64,000 nucleotides of DNA from Roseivirga sp. (GTDB taxonomy: Bacteria > Bacteroidota > Bacteroidia > Cytophagales > Cyclobacteriaceae): assembly GCA_029262895.1 (NCBI GenBank), contig JAJCYM010000015.1:1-64000 (forward strand), written 5' to 3'. Positions within the stretch are counted from its first letter, which is position 1. Each line of letters opens with the position of its first letter. A model generated the notes under the pieces. It did no database searches and was not told the origin of the DNA. It saw only the letters and a program-made list of their open reading frames with translations. Both the position numbers and the translations under genes were made by a program. Below are positions 54,301-64,000 of this stretch, one piece after another.

Positions 54301-57300
54301 TTCAGGAGGTCTAACTTTGTGGCTTGATGCAAACACAGAACCCTTAGGAAACATAAGTACCTGGAACGATTTGAGTGGAAAGAACAACGATGCCACAGGA
54401 ACAGCAAATGCAAATAAAACTTTCGAGAGCAATATCCTCAACTTTAACCCTAGTGCTAAGTTTTCAGGGGCTGACAATCAAAAATTGGTAGGGACTAATT
54501 TGGGCATGCATGGAGACAATACCTTCACCACATTTTTCACACTCCAGGGAATAAGTGCCTCACAAGGGAGCTTTGATGAACTTTTTGCGATGGCTAATAA
54601 TGACGGCACCTCTTACCGCATAGCAAATTTTGGAAGTACTACCGCTACAGCAAAGTACTTCATGGGTGACAACAATTTTTTTGGAAATGCAGCGCCAGGT
54701 AACTTGGCCACTAATACAATTACTACACCGCAGTTAATTTCCAGTTTACATTCTGGTACGCAAATTACGGGTTACGCCAATGGGGCATTTACTACTGTTG
54801 TATCATCAACGGCTACTATGTCAGCAAATGGAAGTTATGCCATAGGAACCGATGTGGTAAGTTCACCTGTATTTTTCAATGAGTTTTATGCTCCCGAAGT
54901 GATAATCTATAATACCAGCCTAACCGGTACAGAAAGGGAGAAAGTAGACACCTATTTGGGTCTGAAATACGGCCTCACATTAGGGCATAGCTATCTGGCA
55001 TCAGATGCTTCGGTAATTTGGGATGCCACCGCCAATGCAACCTACAGCAATGATATTTTCGGAATTGGCCGTGACGATGCCTCGGCCCTCGATCAGCGCG
55101 TGTCCAAATCCGTTAACAGTGGGGCAATGCTTACAGCAGCCCTGGATGCTGACTTTACCAGCGCCAACACTGACGCAGGCCGCACCACGGCTTACAGTAG
55201 CGACAAACAATTTTTAGTTATAGGAAGCAATGGAGGTACCACTGCCACCCAGCTTACCGAAATAGACGGAAGCCTCTTTAACAAACGCATAGGCAGGGAG
55301 TGGAAGGTCGCTAATACCGGAAGCCTTGGTGCGGTCAACCTTAAGTTTGATGGCTTTAATGCCGACTGGACTTTGGTCACCACTACAGATGGCGATTTTT
55401 CAAGCGGAGTCACTAGCCTTGGTGCTTTAGATGCCAACGGAGAAATTTCTGCTACCCTGGCCGATGGGGTTTCTTTTACCCTGACCAAAAACGATGCATA
55501 CCTCACCTATGTACCTGAAGGGGGCTATGATATCTCCAATAGCGAATTTAAACAAAGCCTTTCTGTGTTTACGCAGGATGCTACACCAAGAGGACTGCAT
55601 TTCAGCCCCGATGGCACTAAAATGTTTATTACAGGGAGTATTGGCGATGAAATAAACGAATATACCTTAAGTACAGCCTTTGATCTGCTCACGGCTGTCT
55701 TTGTACAACGCTTTTCTATAGCCAGCCAGGAAGGCTCTCCCACAGGAGTAACGTTTAATCGGGAAGGTTCCAAAATGTTTGTAATAGGGAGTAGTAGCGG
55801 TAATGTAATCGAATATGCGCTCACAACAGCTTTTGATCTCACTCCCAGTAACGTTTCCTTTACCCAGGCCTTTTCTGTTGCCAGCGAGACTACAAGTCCA
55901 CAGGAACTTGCTTTCAATATTGAAGGAACCAAGATGTTTGTGCTTGAAAATGATAGCGATAAAGTATTTGAATATGCCTTGACCACCGGTTTTGATATAT
56001 CCACGGCTTCGCTTACCCAGGATTTTTCGGTTACTGATGAGGTATCCTTTCCCCTTGGAATGGATTTTAATACCAATGGCACCAAATTGTATGTATCAGG
56101 AAATACTAGGGTTGTAGAATATACGCTCAGCACAGCTTTTGATATAGCTAGTGCCTCACCTACCGGAACTTCCTTTTCTTTAAGTGCTTCAGTCGATGGG
56201 GTTCATTTTAGCGCTGATGGTACCAAAATGTTCATAATGTTGTATACAAGCAGAAGTATTTCAGAGTACACCATTGTAGCCAATCCAGACTTTGAAGAAG
56301 TGGCTGCCAATGATGGCTCCACTACCGAATACATGGAAATCTTCCTCACAGGAGACAGCTTCCAGGATACCGATGCCGACAACCTGCTGGAAATAGGTAC
56401 TGAAGTAACCATAGCCAATGTCCCTGCCGGACTAACCCCGGTAATGACCCTAAGCGATGGCGATACTAAAGCCACACTAACCTTTACCGGCAATGCCACG
56501 GCCCACGCTATAGCAAATAATGTGGCTAACCTGCAATTCACCTTTGCCGATGCCGCTTTTTCCAATGCTGCAGCCGCTAATGTAGAAAATGCCACAGGCC
56601 CTTATAGCAGTGTAGGTATTGACTTTATAGATAATGTAACGGTAGAGTTTACCGATGCTGCTTCGGCTGATAATGAAGCCACAGGAGCTAACCTTCCTTC
56701 ACTTACTTTGAGTGGTGGCCAATTATTGAGTGATGCTACCATTGAGGTAGCCTTTACAGGTACCGCAACCGGAGGAACCGATTATGCATTTAATTCACCA
56801 AGCCCAGTCAGCATCACAATCCCTGCAGGGGATTATACTACTCCGCAAGACATGGTGATCACAGGAGCAGGCGAACTAAACCTTAGCATAACAGACGATA
56901 CTGACCCGGAGTCGAATGAAACGATCATTCTGACCCTTCAAAACTCAAGTGATACTTTCCTAACCATTGGCGATGCCGATGGGGGAGCCACAATAGAAAC
57001 TGCGACTACCTATACCATCACCGATGATGATCCGGGTGCAGGAGCAAGTGCGTCCTTAATTAGCGGAACTGACTTGAGCAGAGTAGCAGATGGTGCAGAA
57101 GCAGCCACTATAACGCTTCAGTTGAAAAACCAGGATGGTGATAATCTTTCTCTGGCGGGTGTAGAAGTGCAATTTGCTTCTACCCTGGGCACATTAAGCA
57201 GCACCAGCGTCCTGCAAACCGATGCCAGTGGCCAGGTTTCGGTTACCCTGACCTCATCAGTTTCAGGAACAGCCGATGTAACTGCTCAAATAGATACTGA

Positions 57301-60300
57301 TAATGACAATACCGTAGACGCCATAGTGGCAAACGGTTCACCAGTGCAGGTAACCTTTAGCCCTGATGCCATCAGTGCAGGAGGTACAGGCACCCTACTA
57401 TCGGGCACCGACCTATCCAGAGTAGCCGATAACTCAGAAGCGGCAACAATTTCAGTACAGTTGAAAGATGCCAATGGCAACAATATCAGCACTGCGGGAG
57501 TAAGCGTAAGCTTTGCCACAACAGGTTCTGCCAACTTAAGTGCAGCCACAGCCACAACCAATGCAAGTGGATTGGCCAGCATCACAGTAAGCAATACAGT
57601 AGCTGAAGTGGTGGACATCACCGCTACGGTAGACGATGATAATGATGGCGGCACCACAGCCGAAGTAGCTGTAGTCAGCGGTTCACCTATACAGGTAACC
57701 TTTAACCCTGATGTCATCAGTGTAGGAGGTACAGGTACGCTACTATCGGGCACCGACCTTGCCAGAGTAGCCGATAACTCAGAAGCCGCAACAATCTCTG
57801 TGCAGTTGAAAGACGCCAACGGTAATAATATCAGTACCGCGGGAGTAAATGTAAGCTTTGCCACTACAGGTTCTGCCAACTTAAGTGCAGCTACAGCCAT
57901 GACTGACGTCAATGGAGTAGCCAGTATCACAGTAAGCAGCGGAGTAGCTGAAGTGGTAGACATCACCGCTGCGGTAGACCATGATAATGACGGAGGCACC
58001 ACAGCAGAAGTAGCCGTAGTCAACGGTTCACCAGTACAGGTAACCTTTAGCCCTGATGCCATAGATGTATCCGGTACGGGTACGCTACTAAGCGGTATTA
58101 ACCTGACAAGAATTGCGGATGGTATAGAAACAGCCACATTGACTGTTCAATTGAAAGATAGCAATGGTAATAATATTAATACAGCCGGAGTAGACGTAAG
58201 CTTTGCCAGCACCTTAGGCGTGTTGAGTAGTGCGACAGCTACCACCGATGCTTCGGGAGCGGCAAGTGTTACCCTGGTTTCCGTGATTTCCGGCTCAGCC
58301 AGTGTAACTGCCACTATTGATCATGACAGCAATGGCGGTACAGCCCAGGTAGCCGTAGTCAATGGCAGTCCTGTAGCAGTCACCTTTAACCCCGATGCGG
58401 TCTCAGTAGGTCCGGGAGGAACGAGTTTAGGAGAAATTAGTGGAATGAATCCGTTGAGAGTAGCCAATGGCATTGAGTCATCCACGGTTACCCTCCAATT
58501 AAAAGATAAGAATGGTAATAATGTTGCTCAAAGCGGCATCTCAGTAAGCCTGTTCACTACATTGGGCACACTGGGAGCAAACACAGGAGTTACCGATGCC
58601 AATGGTAAGTTTACAACCACCATTACCTCTTTAATCACAGGCGTAGCCGATATCACAGCCAGCCTTGACAACGATAATAATGCGGGCACCCCGGAGGTGA
58701 ATATCAGTAATGGAAGCCCGTTACAGGTCACCTTTGTACCGGCAGCTATTTCAGCAGCAGTAACAGGTACTCAAATCACAGGCACTAATACCACTATTGA
58801 AGCCAATGGGGTAGAAGCAGCTACCATCACCGTTCAATTGAAAGATGTAAACGGTAATGATATCAGCACTTCAGGAGTAGCAGTAAGCTTCTTTACCAGT
58901 GGCAGTGCGACATTGAGTGCAGCTACAGGCACAACGAACGCCAGTGGCCAGGCCATTATTACGGTAACCAATACGGTAGCCGAAGTGGTAAACCTGACTG
59001 TCACCTTTGATCATGATAATGATGGCGGCACTACAGCCGAAGTAGCTGTATTAAACAACTCACCAGTTGTAGTCAGCTTCAAAGTCGGTGGCATCAGTGT
59101 CGGCAATTCAGGCACCCAACTTTCAGGCACCGACCTTGCCAGAGTAGCTGATAACTCAGAAGCCGCCACGATCACAGTTCAACTCAAAGACTTAACAGGC
59201 AATAATATTAGTACAGCAGGAGTAGGGGTAAGCTTCTTCACTACAGGTTCTGCAAACTTAAGTGCTACCACGGCCACTACTAATGCGAGTGGTCAGGCCA
59301 CAATCACAGTAAGCAATACCATAGCTGAAGTGGTAGACATCACAGCTACGGTAGATCATGACCTTGACGGAGGTACAACTCCTGAAGTAGACATTACCAA
59401 TGGTTCACCGGTACAGGTAACCTTTAGCCCTGATGCAATCAGTGCAGGAGGTTCGGGTACAGAAATTTCCGGAAGCAATGTGGTCAGAATAGCCGATGGT
59501 TCAGAAGCTGCAACAATCTCTGTTCAGTTGAAAGATGCCAATGGCAACGATATCAGTACCGCGGGAGTAAATGTAAGCTTTGCTACAAGCGGTTCTGCAA
59601 GCTTAAGTGCAGCTACAGCCACTACCAATGCAAGTGGATTGGCCAGCATCACAGTAAGCAGTATAGTAGCAGAAGCTGTAAATATCACCGCAACGGTAGA
59701 CCACGATAATGACGGAGGCACCACTCCTGAAGTAGCCATAATGAATGGCTCACCAGTAGTAGTAACCTTTATTCCAGACAATATCTCAGTGACTGGTTCG
59801 GGCACATTAATATCCGGAACAGACCTTACCAGAGTAGCCGATAACTCAGAAGCTGCTACTATTTCAGTTCAGTTGAAAGATGTAAACGGCAACAATATCA
59901 GTACCTCAGGAGTAAACGTAAGCTTTTTCACTACAGGTTCTGCTTTGTTAAGTGCAACTACAGCCACTACCAATGCCAGTGGAGTAGCCACAATCACAGT
60001 AACCAGCACAGTAGCAGAGATAGTTGATATCACGGCCACAGTAGATAATGATAATGATGGCGGTACCACAGCCGAGGTAGTCGTAGTTAACGGTTCACCT
60101 GTACAGGTAACCTTTAACGCTGACAACGCGAACCCAGATGTAGCTAATGGCAGCACGACTATCACAACTACAAGTCCTATAACGGCAGATGGTATGACCA
60201 CTTCAATGGTCACGGTACAACTAGCGGATGCGAACGGCAACCTACTGACCGCTTCAGGCGGAACAGTAACGCTGGCTAGAACGGGCACAACAGCAATAAT

Positions 60301-63300
60301 ATCTGCAGTAACCGATAACACTGATGGTACTTATTCCGCTACAGTAACAAATCTGGTAGCCGAGACAGTAACGATCACAGGTCAGCTTGATGGGGCGGCA
60401 ATTACAGATGATGCAGACATTGTCTTTGTTTCTGGTGCAGCCGACCCAACGAACTCTAATACAACGATCACGGCTACCAGTCCGATAGTCGCTAATGGCG
60501 TGGCCACTTCCACAGTAACGGTACAATTGGCAGATGCCAATGGCAACCTGCTCACCACAAGTGGTGGAACAGTAACGCTTGCCAGTACAGGTTCAGGTGT
60601 AGTATTTGGAATCACCGACAATAATGACGGTAGCTATACAGCAGCAGTGAGAAATGCAGTAGCAGAAACGGTCACCATTACCGGCCAACTCAACGGCACA
60701 ACCATTACGGATAATGCGAGTATCGTATTTGCACCTGGTGCAGCCGATCCAACAAACACCAATACAACCATTACCGCTACCTCACCAGTAACGGCAGATG
60801 GTACTGCCACTTCAACAGTCACGGTACAGTTGGCTGATGCACAAGGCAACCTGCTCACCACAAGTGGTGGAATGGTAACCCTTGACGGAACAGGATCAGC
60901 AGTAATCTCTGGAGTAACCGACAACACTGACGGGACTTATTCTGCCACAGTAACCAATCTGGTAGCAGAAACGGTCACGATCACAGGCAAGCTTGATGGC
61001 GCAGCCATTACAGATGATGCAGCCATTGTCTTTGACCCAGACGCCATCGATGTATCTGGTACAGGTACAGAGCTAAGCGGTATTAACCGCACAAGAGTTG
61101 CAGATGGTGTAGAAATGGCCACATTAACTGTGCAGTTGAAAGACAGTAATGGTAATAATATTAACACAGCCGGAGTAGATGTAAGCTTTGCCAGCACCTT
61201 AGGCGTGTTGAGCAGCACCACAGCTACCACCGATGCTTCAGGAGCAGCAAGTGTTACCCTCGTTTCTGTGATTAAGGGTTCAGCTGATGTAACAGCCACC
61301 ATTGACCATGATAGCAATGGCGGTACTGCCCAGGTAGCCGTAGTCAATGGCAGCCCTGTAAAAGTCAACTTTACTCCAGATGTAATTTCAGTTGGCCCGG
61401 GAGGAACGAGTTTAGGAGAAATTAGTGGAATGAATCCGGTAAGAGTAGCCGATGGCACGGACGCGTCAACGATAACAGTACAAATGGCTGATGCCAATGG
61501 CAATGCGATCAAGCAGAGCGGTATCTCAGTAAGCGTTTTCACCACATTGGGTACATTGGCAGCCAGCACAGGGGTTACCGATGCTGATGGTAAGTTTAGC
61601 ACCACCATTACTTCTTTAGTCACAGGCGTAGCCGATATCACGGCCAGTCTTGACAATGATAATAAGCCGGCCACACCGGAGGTGAACATCAGTAATGGAA
61701 GTCCATTACAGGTTACTTTTGTACCGGCAGCTATTTCATCAGCAGTAACAGGCACTCAAATCACAGGCACCAATACCACCATTGAAGCCAATGGGGTAGA
61801 AGCTGCTACCATCACCGTTCAATTGAAAGATGTAAATGGTAATGATATCAGCACTTCAGGAGTAGGTGTAAGCTTCTTTACTAGTGGCAGCGCGACATTA
61901 AGTGCAGCAACAGCGACAACGAATGCCAGTGGCCAGGCCATTATCACGGTAACCAATACGGTAGCCGAAGCGGTAAACCTGACTGCCACCTTTGACCATG
62001 ATAATGATGGCGGCACTACAGCCGAAGTAGCGGTATTAAACAGCTCACCTGTAACCGTTACCTTTAAAGTAGGCGGCATCAGTGTAGGCAATTCAGGTAC
62101 CCTACTATCGGGCACCGACCTTGCCAGAGTGGCAGACGGAGCAGAAGCAGCCACGATCACTGTTCAGCTTACCGATTTAACAGGCAATAATATTGCAACA
62201 GCAGGAGTAGGGGTAAGCTTTGCCACTACAGGTTCTGCAAGCTTAAGTGCAGCTACAGCCACTACTAATGCAAGCGGTCAGGCCAGTATCACAGTAAGCA
62301 ATACAGTAGCAGAAGTGGTAGACATTACTGCTACGGTAGACCATGACCTTGACGGAGGTACAACTCCTGAAGTAGACATTACCAATGGATCACCTGTACA
62401 GGTAACGTTTAGCCCTGATGCAATCAGTGCAACAGGTTCAGGTACAGAGCTTTCCGGAAGTAATGTGGTCAGAATAGCTGATGGTTCAGAAGCTGCAACA
62501 ATCTCTGTTCAGTTGAAAGATGCCAATGGCAACGATATCAGTACTGCAGGAGTGAACGTAAGCTTTGCCACAACAGGTTCTGCGAGCTTAAGTGCAGCTA
62601 CAGCCACTACCAATGCAAGTGGACTAGCCAGCATCACAGTAAGCAGTACAGTAGCAGAGGCAGTAAATATCACCGCTACGGTAGATCACGATAATGATGG
62701 AGGTACAACACCTGAAATAGCCATTACCAATGGCTCACCAGTAGTGGTAACCTTTATTCCAGACAATATCTCAGTGACTGGTTCGGGTACCTTAATATCC
62801 GGAACAGACCTATCCAGAGTAGCTGATAACTCAGAAGCTGCTACGATTTCAGTTCAATTGAAAGATGTAAATGGCAATAATGTCAGCACTACAGGAGTGG
62901 GCGTAAGCTTCTTCACTACAGGTTCTGCAAACCTAAGTGCAGCTACAGCCACAACGAATGGAAATGGAGTAGCCAGCATCACAGTAACCAGCACAGTAGC
63001 AGAGACAGTTGATATCACTGCTACGGTCGATAATGATAATGATGGAGGAACGACAGCCGAGGTAGCCGTAGTTAACGGATCACCGGTACAGGTCGCCTTT
63101 AGCCCTGACGCAGTTGATCCGACCAATGGCAGCACGACTATCACAGCTACCTCACCGGTAGTGGCAGATGGTACGGCAACCTCTACGGTAACTGTACAAC
63201 TGTCAGACGCGAATGGCAACCTATTGACCACTTCAGGTGGAACAGTAACGCTTGCCAGAACGGGCACAACGGCAGTAATATCTGCGGTAACCGACAACAA

Positions 63301-64000
63301 TGACGGTACCTATACTGCGACAGTCACTAACACAAAAGCCGAGACAGTAACGATTACAGGCCAGGTTGACGGATCAGCGATCACGGATAATGCGAGCATC
63401 GTATTTACTCCGGGAGCAGCAGATCCGACCAATAGCAATACAACTATCGTAGCCACTACTCCGGTAGTAGCGGATGGTTCGGCCACGTCAACGGTAACAG
63501 TTCAATTAGCAGATGCGCAAGGCAATAACCTGACCACGAGTGGTGGAACAGTAACCCTTGCCTCAACAGGTTCAGCAGTGATTAGCGCGGTAACCGATAA
63601 CAATGACGGTAGCTACAATGCGACAGTCACGAATCTGGTAGCAGAATCGGTAACGATCACCGGCCAGCTAAATGCAGTGGCAATTACAGATGATGCGAGT
63701 ATCGTCTTTAACCCTGACAATGCGAACCCTGACGTAACCAATAACAATACGACTATCGTGGCCACTACTCCGGTAGTAGCCGATGGAACCGCTACGTCAA
63801 CAGTAACAGTACAATTAGCAGATGCGAATGGCAACCTACTCACCGCTTCAGGTGGAACAGTAACGCTTGCCAGCACAGGTTCGGCCACTGTAAGTGCAGT
63901 AACAGACAACAGCAACGGTACTTATACAGCGACAGTTACTAACACCAAAGCCGAGACGGTAACGATCACAGCACAGCTTGATGGAGCGGCAATTACAGAT
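48392..64000 (+). CDS. Giant secreted multidomain surface protein/adhesin (at least 5,199 aa from ATG 48404; 3' end beyond window)
   Basis: No stop found in frame from 48392/48404 to 64000. N-terminus [57 protein letters not shown] is signal-peptide-like. Absent from the ORF track, apparently because it lacks a stop in the window. Confidence 0.93.
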   Translation, partial: MSITMEKAVDQNNSTRTLNLSINSFFDHRSLLQAAGFRKALHLAAVLVICALSVSSSWAQQLTYVGTAPNFVEASANDGSIIESLVITLTGDTFQDTDADDLLDIGTEVTIANVPAGLTPVMTLSDGDTKVTLTFTGNATQHQDAFDVADLQFTFADAAFSTLPAASITNATGPYSSNIGVDFFDVAPGGVSTDLSLWLNASAGTNSTTNGANINTWIDQSSSAYTAAANGNTHRPTFDEDAINFNPALNYATGGSNDIGFNLGANYIYSPAAKGGMHIISVVKPSIAGGSKFIYDFGLQGTGNVSLHSSTNIQAITEGGAYHAASELISTPSILESDIDFGALKKLLVNNRVVTSASTAWTKITAAEIDEASTHSNAHGPVSIGRQSKSGLLDSGDRRFFGDMGEVIVYSGNPTSTDAQQIRSYLALKYAISLDQTIATNYLASDATVLWNATTNATYNNDIAGIGQDNASALNQKQSKSVNSDAIVTMGLGGIEATNAANSNTFAADKNFLVWGNDDASTALQTTELPAGALALNRLGREWKVDETGSVSNLTIAFDNVSERAFNIELLVDTDGDGNFANASIITGGTVVNGQAIFTAVDLNDGDVFTLAYTQPSPGGVITGIGAWWRGDRDATATAWDDFSGNGHNTTNIGTVTVVPDGANFNPSLTLSGSYYQYHGNGIFEAPNNYDNMYLFSVGQPVDNNILAVWGERSNSGTNDARFFKHSDNNLYFDPPFTNRVNSGDFVGDGGVNGVSNIISGKRTPTSITNYIQGKNVGSASASGTNFSTGSFNYLGAIFGFATTGGSGLSEVIIYKDASAMTATEVKQINSYLALKYGITLDQTVDTDYLASDGTTKMWDATINAAYNNDIAGIGKDDASVLNQKQSKSVNSDAVVTMGLGSIEASNIANSNTFAADKNFLVWGNNNGSTAAQTTELPATAAATSRIGREWKVDETGSVDNLTISFNGLSIGATAYDIELFIDTDGDGDFTNASVVTGGAESGGTITFSGVDLNDGDVFTLGYSNPSPGGVDSNLQLWVKADAGVTGTSTVSGWTDNSVQANDLSAVGTARPDATIGTINFNPSITFDGNENILTGPSGLLQNKSGADMYMVMKGNAAQPESFSRMVYEGGNAAATNGTFSFTYSGDKIRIGGMASGSWVNAIETSSTTSMPTLYEGRLDDAANTLRLNVNGSEVANAPFSTNTLNANHPFGIGGNPSVATRNSAGDVAEVIVYNADNVTLADRLQIQSYLAIKYGISLSTNYLMSDASVIWDATVNSGYSNDIAGIGQDDASALNQKQSKSVNSDAMVTMGLGSIEASNIANSNTFAADKNFLIWGNDNAPTSMSTSVTITTDRMTRIWKVAETGTVGTVNLRIPQTAFTGTSPTLMISTDAIFDNTDTEVALTDDGSGNYEATIDFADGAYFTFAQSNGLIDTDGDQVLDGIDLDDDNDGILDALERQVVILFGNAQNSTNLNIETTFYDQSTGLFNTTSTTNNKTVVAGTYFDSFRSSHNGLFGDVNGDGNDDLVQANQTTGVIQVLLSDGVGNYASPVTTTIAGLKTGNGDGGQTTVTSGIDFSDGVTFLKDIDADGDLDYIWAGAFNSTSLQTRVNLSNGDGTFNTTTILDTSLSANTMNFAGDRTSFAGVAGDVNADGFVDLIYIQNPSAGTARFDVFLGDGTGKFANVGANTTVNTQEFSSRYLTGYTTVLDVDADGDDDIIFGNNQNTTTLTYRVALSNGDGTFAPSTSGTAAASQATYFDSERGGQVGRIADINGDGFVDLIQIDEVNNFIDVYLGDGAGDFADAITTSGWTGNTGAGVGFGNTHIGYVNKDTDGDLAFDHLDIDADNDGIPDNIEAQSTAGYIAPNGSASLINKGVDSAYPGGLTPVNTDGTDTPDYIDTDSDNQGGDDTTEAGLTLSGTDADLDGLDDAVDDNSGNFGSANAGITNVLTNYPNQFGEVDWRGFPAPGGVSGGLTLWLDANTEPLGNISTWNDLSGKNNDATGTANANKTFESNILNFNPSAKFSGADNQKLVGTNLGMHGDNTFTTFFTLQGISASQGSFDELFAMANNDGTSYRIANFGSTTATAKYFMGDNNFFGNAAPGNLATNTITTPQLISSLHSGTQITGYANGAFTTVVSSTATMSANGSYAIGTDVVSSPVFFNEFYAPEVIIYNTSLTGTEREKVDTYLGLKYGLTLGHSYLASDASVIWDATANATYSNDIFGIGRDDASALDQRVSKSVNSGAMLTAALDADFTSANTDAGRTTAYSSDKQFLVIGSNGGTTATQLTEIDGSLFNKRIGREWKVANTGSLGAVNLKFDGFNADWTLVTTTDGDFSSGVTSLGALDANGEISATLADGVSFTLTKNDAYLTYVPEGGYDISNSEFKQSLSVFTQDATPRGLHFSPDGTKMFITGSIGDEINEYTLSTAFDLLTAVFVQRFSIASQEGSPTGVTFNREGSKMFVIGSSSGNVIEYALTTAFDLTPSNVSFTQAFSVASETTSPQELAFNIEGTKMFVLENDSDKVFEYALTTGFDISTASLTQDFSVTDEVSFPLGMDFNTNGTKLYVSGNTRVVEYTLSTAFDIASASPTGTSFSLSASVDGVHFSADGTKMFIMLYTSRSISEYTIVANPDFEEVAANDGSTTEYMEIFLTGDSFQDTDADNLLEIGTEVTIANVPAGLTPVMTLSDGDTKATLTFTGNATAHAIANNVANLQFTFADAAFSNAAAANVENATGPYSSVGIDFIDNVTVEFTDAASADNEATGANLPSLTLSGGQLLSDATIEVAFTGTATGGTDYAFNSPSPVSITIPAGDYTTPQDMVITGAGELNLSITDDTDPESNETIILTLQNSSDTFLTIGDADGGATIETATTYTITDDDPGAGASASLISGTDLSRVADGAEAATITLQLKNQDGDNLSLAGVEVQFASTLGTLSSTSVLQTDASGQVSVTLTSSVSGTADVTAQIDTDNDNTVDAIVANGSPVQVTFSPDAISAGGTGTLLSGTDLSRVADNSEAATISVQLKDANGNNISTAGVSVSFATTGSANLSAATATTNASGLASITVSNTVAEVVDITATVDDDNDGGTTAEVAVVSGSPIQVTFNPDVISVGGTGTLLSGTDLARVADNSEAATISVQLKDANGNNISTAGVNVSFATTGSANLSAATAMTDVNGVASITVSSGVAEVVDITAAVDHDNDGGTTAEVAVVNGSPVQVTFSPDAIDVSGTGTLLSGINLTRIADGIETATLTVQLKDSNGNNINTAGVDVSFASTLGVLSSATATTDASGAASVTLVSVISGSASVTATIDHDSNGGTAQVAVVNGSPVAVTFNPDAVSVGPGGTSLGEISGMNPLRVANGIESSTVTLQLKDKNGNNVAQSGISVSLFTTLGTLGANTGVTDANGKFTTTITSLITGVADITASLDNDNNAGTPEVNISNGSPLQVTFVPAAISAAVTGTQITGTNTTIEANGVEAATITVQLKDVNGNDISTSGVAVSFFTSGSATLSAATGTTNASGQAIITVTNTVAEVVNLTVTFDHDNDGGTTAEVAVLNNSPVVVSFKVGGISVGNSGTQLSGTDLARVADNSEAATITVQLKDLTGNNISTAGVGVSFFTTGSANLSATTATTNASGQATITVSNTIAEVVDITATVDHDLDGGTTPEVDITNGSPVQVTFSPDAISAGGSGTEISGSNVVRIADGSEAATISVQLKDANGNDISTAGVNVSFATSGSASLSAATATTNASGLASITVSSIVAEAVNITATVDHDNDGGTTPEVAIMNGSPVVVTFIPDNISVTGSGTLISGTDLTRVADNSEAATISVQLKDVNGNNISTSGVNVSFFTTGSALLSATTATTNASGVATITVTSTVAEIVDITATVDNDNDGGTTAEVVVVNGSPVQVTFNADNANPDVANGSTTITTTSPITADGMTTSMVTVQLADANGNLLTASGGTVTLARTGTTAIISAVTDNTDGTYSATVTNLVAETVTITGQLDGAAITDDADIVFVSGAADPTNSNTTITATSPIVANGVATSTVTVQLADANGNLLTTSGGTVTLASTGSGVVFGITDNNDGSYTAAVRNAVAETVTITGQLNGTTITDNASIVFAPGAADPTNTNTTITATSPVTADGTATSTVTVQLADAQGNLLTTSGGMVTLDGTGSAVISGVTDNTDGTYSATVTNLVAETVTITGKLDGAAITDDAAIVFDPDAIDVSGTGTELSGINRTRVADGVEMATLTVQLKDSNGNNINTAGVDVSFASTLGVLSSTTATTDASGAASVTLVSVIKGSADVTATIDHDSNGGTAQVAVVNGSPVKVNFTPDVISVGPGGTSLGEISGMNPVRVADGTDASTITVQMADANGNAIKQSGISVSVFTTLGTLAASTGVTDADGKFSTTITSLVTGVADITASLDNDNKPATPEVNISNGSPLQVTFVPAAISSAVTGTQITGTNTTIEANGVEAATITVQLKDVNGNDISTSGVGVSFFTSGSATLSAATATTNASGQAIITVTNTVAEAVNLTATFDHDNDGGTTAEVAVLNSSPVTVTFKVGGISVGNSGTLLSGTDLARVADGAEAATITVQLTDLTGNNIATAGVGVSFATTGSASLSAATATTNASGQASITVSNTVAEVVDITATVDHDLDGGTTPEVDITNGSPVQVTFSPDAISATGSGTELSGSNVVRIADGSEAATISVQLKDANGNDISTAGVNVSFATTGSASLSAATATTNASGLASITVSSTVAEAVNITATVDHDNDGGTTPEIAITNGSPVVVTFIPDNISVTGSGTLISGTDLSRVADNSEAATISVQLKDVNGNNVSTTGVGVSFFTTGSANLSAATATTNGNGVASITVTSTVAETVDITATVDNDNDGGTTAEVAVVNGSPVQVAFSPDAVDPTNGSTTITATSPVVADGTATSTVTVQLSDANGNLLTTSGGTVTLARTGTTAVISAVTDNNDGTYTATVTNTKAETVTITGQVDGSAITDNASIVFTPGAADPTNSNTTIVATTPVVADGSATSTVTVQLADAQGNNLTTSGGTVTLASTGSAVISAVTDNNDGSYNATVTNLVAESVTITGQLNAVAITDDASIVFNPDNANPDVTNNNTTIVATTPVVADGTATSTVTVQLADANGNLLTASGGTVTLASTGSATVSAVTDNSNGTYTATVTNTKAETVTITAQLDGAAITD
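48960..49650 (+). other. LamG/ConA-like module 1 of the giant protein (approximate)
   Basis: [42 protein letters not shown]. Confidence 0.55.
49650..50240 (+). other. DUF8202-like module, copy 1 (approximate)
   Basis: [52 protein letters not shown]. Confidence 0.6.
50860..51470 (+). other. DUF8202-like module, copy 2 (approximate)
   Basis: [53 protein letters not shown]. Confidence 0.6.
52120..52675 (+). other. DUF8202-like module, copy 3 (approximate)
   Basis: [52 protein letters not shown]. Confidence 0.6.
52690..54280 (+). other. TSP3-like and FG-GAP/VCBS-like repeat segment (approximate)
   Basis: [89 protein letters not shown]. Confidence 0.75.
54930..55510 (+). other. DUF8202-like module, copy 4, divergent (approximate)
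   Basis: [52 protein letters not shown]. Confidence 0.55.
55540..56270 (+). other. Five-unit beta-propeller-like segment (approximate)
   Basis: Recurring [27 protein letters not shown] / [27 protein letters not shown] / [27 protein letters not shown] / [27 protein letters not shown] / [20 protein letters not shown]. Confidence 0.7.
56625..57035 (+). other. Calx-beta-like domain (approximate)
   Basis: [81 protein letters not shown]. Confidence 0.65.
58061..61045 (+). repeat. Higher-order repeat unit, copy 1 (6 type A + 3 type B domains)
   Basis: Landmarks recur at an exact offset of 2,985 bp: 58061/61046, 58421/61406, 58886/61871, 59781/62766, 60071/63056. Confidence 0.9.
61046..64000 (+). 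repeat. Higher-order repeat unit, copy 2 (cut by window end)
   Basis: Same 9-domain order as copy 1; offset falls to 2,979 bp after a 6-bp indel near 63110 (60151/63130). Confidence 0.9.

Larger units (their letters stand above)
57040..64000 (+). repeat. Array of Big/invasin-like Ig repeats (type A about 345 bp, type B about 303 bp)
   Basis: Type A: SGTDLxRVADxSEAATIxVQLKDxNGNxISTxGVxVSF; type B: [52 protein letters not shown]; measured spacings 345 bp (57401 to 57746) and 303 bp (60437 to 60740). Confidence 0.9.

Noticed and set aside
55023-55217. + strand 64-aa ORF
   Set aside because: Out of frame with, and fully inside, the giant coding region; no independent support.
49765-63915. Numerous minus-strand ORFs (e.g. 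57286-58137, 60937-61755, 49765-50346)
   Set aside because: They are antisense to the giant + strand gene and recur in register with its repeats (same [23 protein letters not shown]-type strings), so they are shadow ORFs created by the codon usage of the repeat array.
1-64000. rRNA, tRNA genes, insertion sequences or prophage
   Set aside because: No rRNA or tRNA-like sequence and no transposase, integrase or phage structural gene was recognised; a tRNAscan/Infernal run would be needed to exclude small RNAs fully.

Overview
This is a Bacteroidota (Cytophagales-like) chromosomal window. From 1 to about 42 kb it is mostly ordinary housekeeping and metabolic genes: pfkA fragment, S9 peptidase, aroC, batD-like, queG, ruvB, apbE, acs with a DUF4212/VC_2705 symporter, nrdB-nrdA, rplU-rpmA, rnr, lipB, manA and pgi. 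From about 42 to 48.3 kb it becomes an accessory region with three LytTR regulator genes, a zeta-toxin-like kinase with an overlapping small ORF, and several families of G-poor intergenic repeats. From 48392 to the window end there is one + strand reading frame with no stop found. It encodes at least 5,199 aa and is absent from the supplied ORF track, apparently because it has no stop inside the window. It looks like a giant secreted, repeat-rich surface protein: signal peptide, four LamG-like/DUF8202-like modules, TSP3/FG-GAP-like repeats, a beta-propeller-like segment, a Calx-beta-like domain, then Big/invasin-like Ig repeats. The Ig repeats have a 9-domain higher-order unit of 2,985 bp (995 aa) present twice. 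The strongest items to follow up are this giant protein and its higher-order repeat, a possible structured leader RNA upstream of nrdBA, the zeta-like kinase/small-ORF pair, and the recurring intergenic repeats. All family assignments come from reading the sequence; no database search was run.
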